NCBI RefSeq assembly: GCF_900099655.1
Contig: NZ_FNDC01000006.1
Location: 63,947-127,946 of the forward strand
Direction of reading: 5' to 3'
From: Planococcus glaciei
Lineage (GTDB): Bacteria; Bacillota; Bacilli; Bacillales_A; Planococcaceae
Length of the DNA stretch: 64,000 bases
The notes under the pieces were generated by a model that worked only from the letters and a program-made list of their open reading frames with translations, was not told the DNA's origin and did no database searches. A program made the position numbers and the translations under genes. Numbering within the stretch: position 1 is the first letter of the stretch; each line of letters begins with the position of its first letter. Shown here piece by piece: positions 8,345 through 15,150 of this stretch.

Positions 8345-8815
8345 ATGAAGAAATTGATGGGGCTGGCGCTGCCGTTATTGCTATTGGCGGCATGCGGCAG
8401 TGAAGAAGCCGACTCAGCCGGGACCGGCAACTCGCTGGAAGAAGTTGTGGTGGAAATCAATACGCCGCAAACAGTGGAGCAGGCCGGGGAAGTCGTGTTG
8501 TCGGCAACCGTTACGCAAGGCGATGAAGCTGTCGAAGATGCAGATGAAGTCGTTTATGAAGTTTGGGAATCGGGACACCGCGACAGCAGCGAAATGATTG
8601 AAGCGAAACATACAGGAGACGGCGTTTATGAAGCCGAGACTGCCTTTGAAGAAGAAGGCGTGTACTTGATCCAGGCGCATACCAGCGCCCGCCGCCTGCA
8701 CGTGATGCCGAAGCAGGAAATCACTGTAGGCAATCCGGATCCGGCATCTGTCGTACCGGATGACAGCGAAGACGCAGAAGGCATGGACAAAATGGGAGAC
8801 CATTCCGGCCACTGA
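8345..8815 (+). CDS. FixH/YtkA-like lipoprotein
   Basis: 156 residues. The N-terminus MKKLMGLALPLLLLAACGS is a lipoprotein signal with lipobox LAAC, so the mature protein is anchored to the outer face of the membrane through Cys17. Residues about 30-125 resemble the YtkA/FixH fold: EVVVEINTPQTVEQAGEVVL, then GDGVYEA and YLIQAHTSARRLH. The tail GMDKMGDHSGH is rich in Met and His and could bind copper, which is inference. GGAGGT (8334-8339) overlaps the hemY stop and fixes the ATG at 8345, upstream in-frame starts being unlikely. Co-transcription with the heme genes suggests a link to cytochrome maturation or metal handling, but the function is unproven. Confidence 0.82.
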   Translation: MKKLMGLALPLLLLAACGSEEADSAGTGNSLEEVVVEINTPQTVEQAGEVVLSATVTQGDEAVEDADEVVYEVWESGHRDSSEMIEAKHTGDGVYEAETAFEEEGVYLIQAHTSARRLHVMPKQEITVGNPDPASVVPDDSEDAEGMDKMGDHSGH

Positions 8816-8826
8816 GATGATGAAAG

Positions 8827-8861
8827 AGCCGGCTGCGTTCATGCAGCCGGCTTTTCTTTTT
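8827..8861 (+). terminator. Terminator of the hemEHY-lipoprotein operon
   Basis: AGCCGGCTGC (8827-8836) pairs perfectly with 8843-8852 around a 6-nt loop, followed by TTTCTTTTT. Confidence 0.9.
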
Positions 8862-8893
8862 AACTGAATGTCTGGACGAAGGAGGTGGCGGCC

Positions 8894-9199
8894 ATGAAGT
8901 ATTTCCAGAAAGCACAACATTCTGCAACGCCTTATGAAATTTTTGAGTTTACAAAATACGAGATTCCTTTACATGAAATTATGCTGTTTAAAGAGCATGA
9001 AACAGAGCGCGTAAGGTATGCGTTATATTGTGAAGAAGAAATCGTCTATCTGCTGACGAATGTATCGGTGAACGATGCGGCAGTCAGTGGATACGGAGGT
9101 TACGCCAAACCTTATTGCAAGCTTGGCGACATTGGCGGCTACAATTTGGCCACCTTGGATAAAGACGCATACAATTGGTATATGACCCATGCCAGATGA
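8894..9199 (+). CDS. Small hypothetical protein (101 aa)
   Basis: Not recognised as a known family. It has a near-consensus ribosome site, AGGAGGTGG, six nt before the ATG at 8894; a GTG at 8885 lies inside the ribosome site and was rejected. The predicted soluble protein has a mixed acidic and aromatic composition. It has the N-terminal segment KYEIPLHEIMLFKEHETERVRY, a central strand-rich EEEIVYLLTNVSV, and a Gly/Tyr-rich end with GYGGYAKP and GDIGGYNLAT. No signal peptide or membrane segment is seen. It sits alone between the heme operon terminator and the terminator shared with yhfH, so it is probably its own short unit. Confidence 0.65.
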   Translation: MKYFQKAQHSATPYEIFEFTKYEIPLHEIMLFKEHETERVRYALYCEEEIVYLLTNVSVNDAAVSGYGGYAKPYCKLGDIGGYNLATLDKDAYNWYMTHAR

Positions 9200-9280
9200 A
9201 GAAAAGAACAGTTTTCCAGATATATCGGGCTTGTATGATACAGATATTGATACAGTTGCCGGTGGGGTTCAGGCACAAAT

Positions 9281-9321
9281 AAAAGAAGCGGGCGCATATT
9301 GGCAGCGTCCGCTTCTTTTAT
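9281..9321 (-). terminator. Bidirectional terminator between the small hypothetical gene and yhfH
   Basis: A 15-bp stem, AAAAGAAGCGGGCGC (9281-9295) with 9305-9319, has one G:T pair and A and T runs on either side, so it can end transcription from both directions. Confidence 0.85.
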
Positions 9322-9327
9322 GTATGT

Positions 9328-9456
9328 TTATAATTTGTCGCACTTTTCACATTGGCTACCATAACATTCATGCTGTTCTTCGATCTTCTCTCCACAATTC
9401 GAGCATTTTTTTGCGGGCAGGTTCTTGAAAAATTCCACTACGTTTTCCATATCCAT
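9328..9456 (-). CDS. yhfH: YhfH family small zinc-ribbon-like protein (42 aa)
   Basis: A minus-strand frame of 42 codons starting MDMENVVEFFKNLPAKKC and continuing CSNCGEKIEEQHECYGSQC to CEKCDKL. It has five cysteines in C-x2-C ... C ... C-x2-C arrangement plus a His, which suggests a small zinc-binding ribbon. AAAGGAG lies 5 nt before the ATG at 9456, and a second ATG is at 9450. B. subtilis has the similar tiny protein YhfH two genes from lplJ, and here lplJ is the divergent neighbour, which supports the assignment. A TATAAT on this strand at about 9497-9502 is a possible -10. Function unknown. It is easily missed by annotation because of its size. Confidence 0.85.
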   Translation of the reverse strand: MDMENVVEFFKNLPAKKCSNCGEKIEEQHECYGSQCEKCDKL

Positions 9457-9593
9457 TCCAGCTCCTTTGTTATAGTACTGTGATTCTTTATTGAATTGTA
9501 TTATAACAGATTAGATTCGTCAACCCTAAACCGTGAATTATTTTGAAAAATCCGTTAAACTAAAGAGAGTATGTACTTCAAAGGAGAGAAATT

Positions 9594-10586
9594 ATGTATT
9601 TCGTAGACAATAAAGGCATTACCGACCCGCGCATTAACTTGGCAATTGAAGAATACCTGCTGAAGACAATGGATGTAGAAAAAGATCCATTTTTGCTGTT
9701 TTACATAAACGAACCTTCCATCATTATTGGGAAAAACCAAAACACGGCAGAAGAAATCAACACCGACTATGTTGATTCAAACGGCATTCATGTTGTCCGC
9801 CGTTTGTCCGGCGGCGGCGCTGTCTACCATGACCTCGGCAACTTGAACTACAGCTTTATCACTGTCGACGACGGCAACAGCTTCCGCAATTTCCGGAAGT
9901 TCACTGAGCCTGTCGTACATGCTTTGCAGAGCCTCGGCGTCAATGCCGAACTATCCGGACGCAATGATTTGATGGTAGAAGGGCGCAAAGTTTCTGGCAA
10001 TGCCCAATTCTCTACCCGCGGCCGCATGTTCAGCCACGGAACCTTGATGTTCGATACAGAAGTGGATGCAGTAGTGTCGGCTTTAAAAGTCAGCAAAGAA
10101 AAAATCGAGTCCAAAGGCATCAAGTCGATCCGCAGCCGCGTCGCGAATATTTCGGAGTTCCTGAAAGAACCGATGACGGTCACGGAATTCCGTTCAGCGA
10201 TCCTGGCTTCGCTGTTTGACGGCGAAGAAAACATCCAGTACTGGGAGTTGACGGACCAGGATTGGGAAAACATCCGCCAATTGTCAAAAGAACGCTACGG
10301 CAACTGGGACTGGAACTACGGGAAATCGCCTAAGTTCAATGTGAAGCATTCACACAGATTTCCGGTCGGCGGCATTGACGTGCGCCTGCAAGTGGAAAAT
10401 GGCATCGTACAGGATGCCAATATTTACGGCGACTTTTTCGGTGTCGGCGATGTGGCGGAAATCGAACAGGCCATTACCGGCGTTAAATACGAACGGGCTT
10501 CACTTGATGAAGCCATCAGCGGATTTGATATCCCGACTTATCTTGGCGGCATCACAAAAGAAGAATTCCTGAAATTAATTTATTAA
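9594..10586 (+). CDS. lplJ: Lipoate--protein ligase LplJ
   Basis: 330 residues of the LplA/LplJ type, which activates lipoate with ATP and attaches it to the lysine of E2 subunits and GcvH in the cytosol. The core motif RRLSGGGAVYHDLGNLNYSFI (about residues 66-86) forms the lipoyl-AMP site, with GRNDLMVEGRKVSGNAQF after it. The C-terminal accessory domain from about residue 250 (FPVGGIDVRLQVENG) is present. AAGGAGAG lies 7 nt before the ATG. It is a single-gene unit with its own terminator. yhfI, which separates yhfH and lplJ in B. subtilis, is absent here. Confidence 0.95.
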   Translation: MYFVDNKGITDPRINLAIEEYLLKTMDVEKDPFLLFYINEPSIIIGKNQNTAEEINTDYVDSNGIHVVRRLSGGGAVYHDLGNLNYSFITVDDGNSFRNFRKFTEPVVHALQSLGVNAELSGRNDLMVEGRKVSGNAQFSTRGRMFSHGTLMFDTEVDAVVSALKVSKEKIESKGIKSIRSRVANISEFLKEPMTVTEFRSAILASLFDGEENIQYWELTDQDWENIRQLSKERYGNWDWNYGKSPKFNVKHSHRFPVGGIDVRLQVENGIVQDANIYGDFFGVGDVAEIEQAITGVKYERASLDEAISGFDIPTYLGGITKEEFLKLIY

Positions 10587-10596
10587 GAATTCATGA

Positions 10597-10626
10597 AGAG
10601 CCTGCTATCGAGCAGGCTCTTTTGTT
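10597..10626 (+). terminator. Terminator of lplJ
   Basis: 10-bp perfect stem 10597-10606 / 10611-10620 with an ATCG loop, followed by TTTGTT. Confidence 0.88.
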
Positions 10627-10659
10627 AAAATGGAAAGAAACAGGAAAGGGGGAATCAAT

Positions 10660-11364
10660 TTGGCAGCTCAAAGAATTTTCATCGTGGAAGATGATTTGAA
10701 AATAGCGGCAATGCTGGCCGAGACTTTGCGGAAATACCATTACGATGTGGAAACGGCAAAAGATTTCGACCGCATTCTTGAAGAGTTTGAGGCATTTGAT
10801 CCCCATATGGTTCTGCTCGATATCAATTTGCCTTCTTATGATGGATACTATTGGTGCCGCCAATTGCGCCAAACATCCACTTGCCCGATTTTATTCATTT
10901 CCGCCAGGTCAGGGGAAATGGATCAGGTTTTTGCTCTTGAAAACGGCGGAGATGATTTCATCACGAAACCTTTCCATTATGAAATCGTCCTTGCAAAAAT
11001 AAGAAGCCATCTGCGCAGAGCTTATGGGGAATATGCTCCGAAGCAGGAAGAGCGTTCAGTGAAGGCGGGGCGCATCTCGCTGTTCCTTGAACGAATGGAG
11101 CTCCATGTAAAGGCGGCGGTCATTCCGCTGCAGAAAAAAGAATGCACCATCATGGAATTGTTGTTGGCCCAATACCCAAAAGTGGTGACCCGGGAGCAGT
11201 TGCTGGAAGAGCTTTGGGATGACCAGGCTTTTGTGGACGAAAATACGCTGAATGTCAATATGACGCGTGTCCGGAAAAAACTGGCGGATTATGAAGTGCT
11301 GTCTTCCATTGAAACAGTCCGGGGCTCCGGTTACCGGTTGCTGATCCATGAGGAGGAACTGTAA
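10660..11364 (+). CDS. BceR-like OmpR-family response regulator
   Basis: 234 residues. A receiver domain (1-120) has the acidic pair E10-D11-D12, phosphorylation site D54 in LLDINLP, and KPF near 107. It is followed by a winged-helix DNA-binding domain (about 140-230: CTIMELLLAQYPKVVTREQL and VNMTRVRKKL). The start is a TTG at 10660 with AAAGGGGG six nt upstream; the ATG at 10630 has no ribosome site. The stop TAA overlaps the kinase ATG by one base. With the three following genes it forms an RS-AB module like BceRS-BceAB, which senses and detoxifies cell-wall-active peptides such as bacitracin. The actual inducer is unknown. Confidence 0.9.
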   Translation: MAAQRIFIVEDDLKIAAMLAETLRKYHYDVETAKDFDRILEEFEAFDPHMVLLDINLPSYDGYYWCRQLRQTSTCPILFISARSGEMDQVFALENGGDDFITKPFHYEIVLAKIRSHLRRAYGEYAPKQEERSVKAGRISLFLERMELHVKAAVIPLQKKECTIMELLLAQYPKVVTREQLLEELWDDQAFVDENTLNVNMTRVRKKLADYEVLSSIETVRGSGYRLLIHEEEL

Positions 11365-12467
11365 TGTTTCGCTTGTTTTTTAGAGAACATGCTGCATTTA
11401 TTGTCTTTCAGGCGGTGCTGGTGGCGTTCATCATGGCGCTGTACTGGCTTGACGGCTTCCGGAACGTCGATACGGCCATTTACTCTTTTGTCATCAGCAC
11501 ATTGCTGGTCGTCACTTTTTTAGCTGCACGCTTTGTGAAGCGGTACCATTTTTATCAAAAGATCCTGGCCATTCCGGACCGGATGGAACATGCCATCCAG
11601 CGGGAAGCCCGCTCTCCGGAACAGCTTCAAAGCGAAAAGTATTTGCAGGAACTGTACCGGCTCTACCAGAACGAAGCGCAGGCGCTTTATGCTTCTCAAA
11701 ACCGCCATCTTCAGTTTATGAACCAGTGGGTGCATCAGATGAAAACCCCTTTATCGGTTATGCAATTATTGCTTCAGGAAGAAGGGGAACTCGATAAAAA
11801 CAGTGTCCGCGAAGAAGTGGACCGGTTGAAGTCGGGGCTCGATACGGTATTGATGAATGCACGGCTGGATACGTTCGAAGACGATATGCAAATCGAACAA
11901 GTCTCGCTGCGCGCCATGGTGGCGGAAATCGTCACAGAAAACAAGCGCTTGTTTATTTCCAAGCGCGTGTATCCGGAAATCGACATGGCCGAAGACTGCG
12001 TTGTGGCAACTGACCGGAAATGGATGAAGTTTATCGTGGGGCAGTTTTTAACAAATGCCTTAAAATATACGTTTGAACCGAACAAGAAAGTGTATCTCCA
12101 TGCCGAATGTGCAGACGGCAACGCCGTTTTGACGGTTCGGGATGAAGGAATCGGCATTCCGTCTTCCGATTTGCCGCGTATTACGAAAGCCTTTTTCACA
12201 GGGGAAAACGGGCGGAAAACGGGGGAGTCTACGGGAATGGGCTTGTATTTAGCAAAAGAAGTATGCGATAAACTCGGCCACCAGCTGACAATTTCCTCGG
12301 AACGGGGACAAGGAACTGCCGTATCGGTATCGTTCTTCAACCAAGACTCAACAACAGGAGGCCAAGACGATGTCGTTATTGAAAATCGACGAAGTGACGA
12401 AAGTGTACGAAGGGAAGGTCACCCATCGGGCGTTGAATCAACTGAGCTTCGAAGTGGAAAAAGGTGA
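11364..12467 (+). CDS. BceS-like intramembrane-sensing histidine kinase with an extended C-terminus
   Basis: 367 residues. Two membrane helices (about 11-29 and 39-57) with a loop of about ten residues mark the intramembrane-sensing class, which receives its signal from the partner transporter. The H box is NQWVHQMKTPLS with His124; the N box is FLTNALKYT; G boxes are RDEGIGIP and GMGLYLAKEVC. The normal kinase end falls near SVSFFNQ, yet the frame runs on for about 40 residues, the last 33 codons lying inside the following ATPase gene (98 nt of overlap). BceS homologues are nearer 334 residues, so a lost stop codon or a real tail are both possible. Confidence 0.9.
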   Translation: MFRLFFREHAAFIVFQAVLVAFIMALYWLDGFRNVDTAIYSFVISTLLVVTFLAARFVKRYHFYQKILAIPDRMEHAIQREARSPEQLQSEKYLQELYRLYQNEAQALYASQNRHLQFMNQWVHQMKTPLSVMQLLLQEEGELDKNSVREEVDRLKSGLDTVLMNARLDTFEDDMQIEQVSLRAMVAEIVTENKRLFISKRVYPEIDMAEDCVVATDRKWMKFIVGQFLTNALKYTFEPNKKVYLHAECADGNAVLTVRDEGIGIPSSDLPRITKAFFTGENGRKTGESTGMGLYLAKEVCDKLGHQLTISSERGQGTAVSVSFFNQDSTTGGQDDVVIENRRSDESVRREGHPSGVESTELRSGKR

Positions 12468-13143
12468 ATTTCTGGCTGTCATGGGCCCTTCCGGCAGCGG
12501 AAAAACAACGCTGCTCAACTTGATTTCAACAATCGATTCGCTGACTGCCGGTGAAATTCTCATCGACGGCGTCAATCCCCATCGCCTGGACAAAAATGAA
12601 CTGGCGCTGTTCAGACGGCGCAAACTTGGCTTTGTGTTCCAGGATTTTAATTTGCTGCAGATGCTGACAGTGGAAGAAAATCTGGTGCTGCCGCTGACGC
12701 TGGATTATGTGCCGATCAATGATATGGCGACGCGTGTATTGGAACTTGCCAAACGGCTCGATTTAACGGCCATTCTCCATAAGCGACCGAATGAAATATC
12801 CGGCGGGGAAGCCCAGCGGACCGCAATCGGCCGGGCATTGATCCACAAACCGGCCATCATTCTGGCCGATGAACCGACCGGGAACCTGGATTCAAAAGCC
12901 TCCCGGGACGTCCTGGATTTATTATCGAAAGTCAGTGCCAACGAAGGTGCGACCATTGTGATGGTGACGCATGACCCCATCGCTGCCAGCTACTGCGACC
13001 GGGTGCTGTTCATCAAAGACGGGGAATTTTTCAATGAAATCTATGGCGATGAACGCCGTCAGACATTCTATCAAAGGATCTTGAATGTTCTATCCTTGCT
13101 TGGAGGAAACGTGAATGACCTTTCGGCAACTCGCTTACCATAA
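12370..13143 (+). CDS. BceA-like ABC transporter ATP-binding protein
   Basis: 257 residues of the MacB/BceA class. Walker A is GPSGSGKTT (39-47), the signature is SGGEAQR, Walker B is ILADEPTGNLD, and the H-loop is VTHD. It powers the FtsX-like permease encoded next and together they remove peptide antibiotics from their lipid targets, as known for BceAB. CAGGAGG lies 8-9 nt upstream of the ATG, so initiation is independent of the long overlap with the kinase reading frame. Its 3' end overlaps the permease gene by 29 nt. Confidence 0.92.
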   Translation: MSLLKIDEVTKVYEGKVTHRALNQLSFEVEKGEFLAVMGPSGSGKTTLLNLISTIDSLTAGEILIDGVNPHRLDKNELALFRRRKLGFVFQDFNLLQMLTVEENLVLPLTLDYVPINDMATRVLELAKRLDLTAILHKRPNEISGGEAQRTAIGRALIHKPAIILADEPTGNLDSKASRDVLDLLSKVSANEGATIVMVTHDPIAASYCDRVLFIKDGEFFNEIYGDERRQTFYQRILNVLSLLGGNVNDLSATRLP

Positions 13144-15052
13144 TGTCTTACGGAGCCGCCGCAGCTACGCCGCGTTCTTTCTGGCCAGTGTATTTTCCGT
13201 TATGGTGTTTTTTGTGTATTCGATGTTTATTTTCCATCCGCTTTTTAAAGAAGATGGGCTGCAGGAACTGGCTGTCCGCGGCATGTTCATCGCAGAAATC
13301 GTCTTGTATATCTTCACGCTGTTTTTCCTGTTCTATTCGATGAGCGCTTTTTTGCAGGCCCGGTCGAAAGAGTTTGGCATCCTCATGCATTTGGGCATGA
13401 CCAAAAAGCAACTGAACAAAATGATTTTTTTTGAGACGATGATCCTCGGGGCGGTTTCAACAGTGGCTGGAATTGCTTTCGGCTTTGCTTTTTCGAAATT
13501 CTTCTTTATGATCGGCCGCGAAATCATGCAGCTGGAATCGCTTCCTTTGTATGTATCGTGGAAGCCCTTTGCTTTGACGATCGGAGCTTTTGCCAGTTTG
13601 TTCATCATCATCTCCGTTATCAGTGTGTCGTTTATCCGGACGAAAGGCATCCTGGATTTGCTGCAGGGCTATTGGAAGACGGATGAAGTGACAGGGATTT
13701 CAAAAGGCCTGTCGCTGCTTGGGATCTTCCTCTTGCTGGCTGCCTACATTTTGGCTTCGATGGTGACTGACCAGACGGTGTATCAAATGGCTGCGATCAT
13801 TCCACCGATTGCCACGCTCGGCACCTATCTATTTTTCACACATTCCATCCACTCGCTGTTGAACTTGTATAAACGAAGAAAAGGGGTTTATTGGCATAAG
13901 ACGCGGCTCATTTCTTTGGCGGAAGCTTCAGTGAAGCTGAAAGACAGTGCCCAGATGTTTTTCATCGTGACAATCGTTTCGACGGTTGCGTTTTTGACGG
14001 TAGGCACATTGGCTTCGTTTATGTCCTATACCGGAGATTTCCGGGAATCCAATCCGCTCGGGTTGATTTATATTTCATTTAACGGCAATGAATCAGAGCA
14101 GGCAGATGTGGAAAGATTGGCTTTGCAGCTGGAAGAAAAGCAACTGGCTTACGATGTCGTGCCGCTGTCGATCAAGCGCCAAACGTCCGCTTTTACCGGG
14201 AACGATGTGGATATTTTCTCGGCACAGCAATTTAACCGGCTGGCCTTTTCGCTTGGCTTCGAACCGGTCTATCCGGAAAAGGGGAATGGGATTTTTATCC
14301 CTTATTCCAGGGATTCACTGAAAGAACTGGAAAACAGCAATGTACAAACCACATTGGTGGAAAGCGGCATCGACCTTTCCATTGCGGAAGTTTATCCGCG
14401 GCTGATGTTCCCTGGGCATACGATGAATTTAAACAGCATCATTGTTAACGACGAGGATTATGAAGCGATTGATCAGCCCCTGATTGGGTATGGCCCCGGA
14501 GAGTCGACATTCACGTATTATGCGTTCGATGTACCGGAATGGGAAGAGACGATTGCTATCGGCGGGGAATTGGAAGAAAAGATGGAAAAAGCAGCCGCTG
14601 CCGCAGATTTCAGCGGCGTTAATTTCTTTTTTGAAAACCCTGGCGAAGATTACCGGCGCTTTAAATCATCGTTTGCCATCCTGCTGTTTATCGGAGTCAT
14701 GGTAGCGGCGGTATTCCTGCTGGCTGCGGGAAGTTTTATTTACTTTAAATTGTATACGGGGCTTGAACGTGACCGGAAGCAATATTCGCTTTTGGTTCGC
14801 CTCGGAATGACGGAAAAAGAGCTCCGGAAAATCGTCAACCGGCAGCTCGTTCCCCAGTTCTTCCTGCCTTGGGGCGTTGCGCTGCTCCATAGCACATTTG
14901 CTTTCATCTCGCTTCAAGTGGTGTGGGACGAATTTGCCGAACTGTCGATCCTTGGCGAAATGGTCCTCGTGCTGAGCGGATTTACGGTGGCTCAAATTCT
15001 TTACTTCTTTTTAATACGCTGGCGTTATATTGCCCATCTGCAAGCATCGTAA
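13115..15052 (+). CDS. BceB-like ABC transporter permease (FtsX fold)
   Basis: 645 residues with about ten membrane helices. The first FtsX-type unit spans about residues 55-240. A hydrophilic domain of roughly 200 residues (about 320-520, beginning FNGNESEQADVE) sits between helices, as in BceB, where it is extracellular and binds the peptide target complex. A second FtsX unit begins at RRFKSSFAILLFIGVMVAA. AGGAAAC lies before the ATG at 13115, which overlaps the ATPase gene. It is the last gene of the RSAB module. The module is inserted between lplJ and lcfB, which lie close together in B. subtilis without it, so it may be an acquired or relocated block. Confidence 0.9.
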   Translation: MTFRQLAYHNVLRSRRSYAAFFLASVFSVMVFFVYSMFIFHPLFKEDGLQELAVRGMFIAEIVLYIFTLFFLFYSMSAFLQARSKEFGILMHLGMTKKQLNKMIFFETMILGAVSTVAGIAFGFAFSKFFFMIGREIMQLESLPLYVSWKPFALTIGAFASLFIIISVISVSFIRTKGILDLLQGYWKTDEVTGISKGLSLLGIFLLLAAYILASMVTDQTVYQMAAIIPPIATLGTYLFFTHSIHSLLNLYKRRKGVYWHKTRLISLAEASVKLKDSAQMFFIVTIVSTVAFLTVGTLASFMSYTGDFRESNPLGLIYISFNGNESEQADVERLALQLEEKQLAYDVVPLSIKRQTSAFTGNDVDIFSAQQFNRLAFSLGFEPVYPEKGNGIFIPYSRDSLKELENSNVQTTLVESGIDLSIAEVYPRLMFPGHTMNLNSIIVNDEDYEAIDQPLIGYGPGESTFTYYAFDVPEWEETIAIGGELEEKMEKAAAAADFSGVNFFFENPGEDYRRFKSSFAILLFIGVMVAAVFLLAAGSFIYFKLYTGLERDRKQYSLLVRLGMTEKELRKIVNRQLVPQFFLPWGVALLHSTFAFISLQVVWDEFAELSILGEMVLVLSGFTVAQILYFFLIRWRYIAHLQAS

Positions 15053-15073
15053 TTTTACGATGCTTGTTGTATT
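15041..15073 (+). terminator. Terminator overlapping the stop codon of the BceB-like gene
   Basis: CAAGCATCGT (15041-15050) pairs perfectly with 15057-15066 around a 6-nt loop. The stem's left arm lies in the last codons and the TAA starts at its end. The tail TTGTATT is only modestly T-rich and doubles as the -35 of the next promoter. Confidence 0.65.
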
Positions 15074-15095
15074 GTCTGAAGATTTATTTTATAAT
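15067..15095 (+). promoter_or_regulatory. SigA promoter of lcfB
   Basis: TTGTAT (15067-15072), 17-nt spacer, perfect TATAAT (15090-15095). The start point is expected near 15102, about ten bases before the FadR-type box. Confidence 0.78.
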
Positions 15096-15112
15096 GAATA
15101 CAGTGTAAATAA

Positions 15113-15130
15113 TGAATGAGGATTCATTCA
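15113..15130 (+). promoter_or_regulatory. FadR-type operator (perfect palindrome)
   Basis: TGAATGA-GGAT-TCATTCA is a perfect 7+4+7 palindrome that fits the B. subtilis FadR (YsiA) consensus TGAATGAMTANTCATTCA in both arms. It lies just downstream of the lcfB promoter, where a bound TetR-family repressor would block transcription. Long-chain acyl-CoA would relieve it, as known for FadR. Confidence 0.88.
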
Positions 15131-15150
15131 ACACGAAAGAGGGATGGAAG

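Noticed and set aside
9189..9428. 79-codon plus-strand frame overlapping the end of the small hypothetical gene
   Set aside because: It crosses the terminator hairpin and is antisense to yhfH, whose cysteine pattern and ribosome site are convincing.
9463..9520. TTGACG-TATAAT promoter for yhfH
   Set aside because: The spacer is only 12 nt, too short for SigA; the TATAAT alone was noted as a possible -10.
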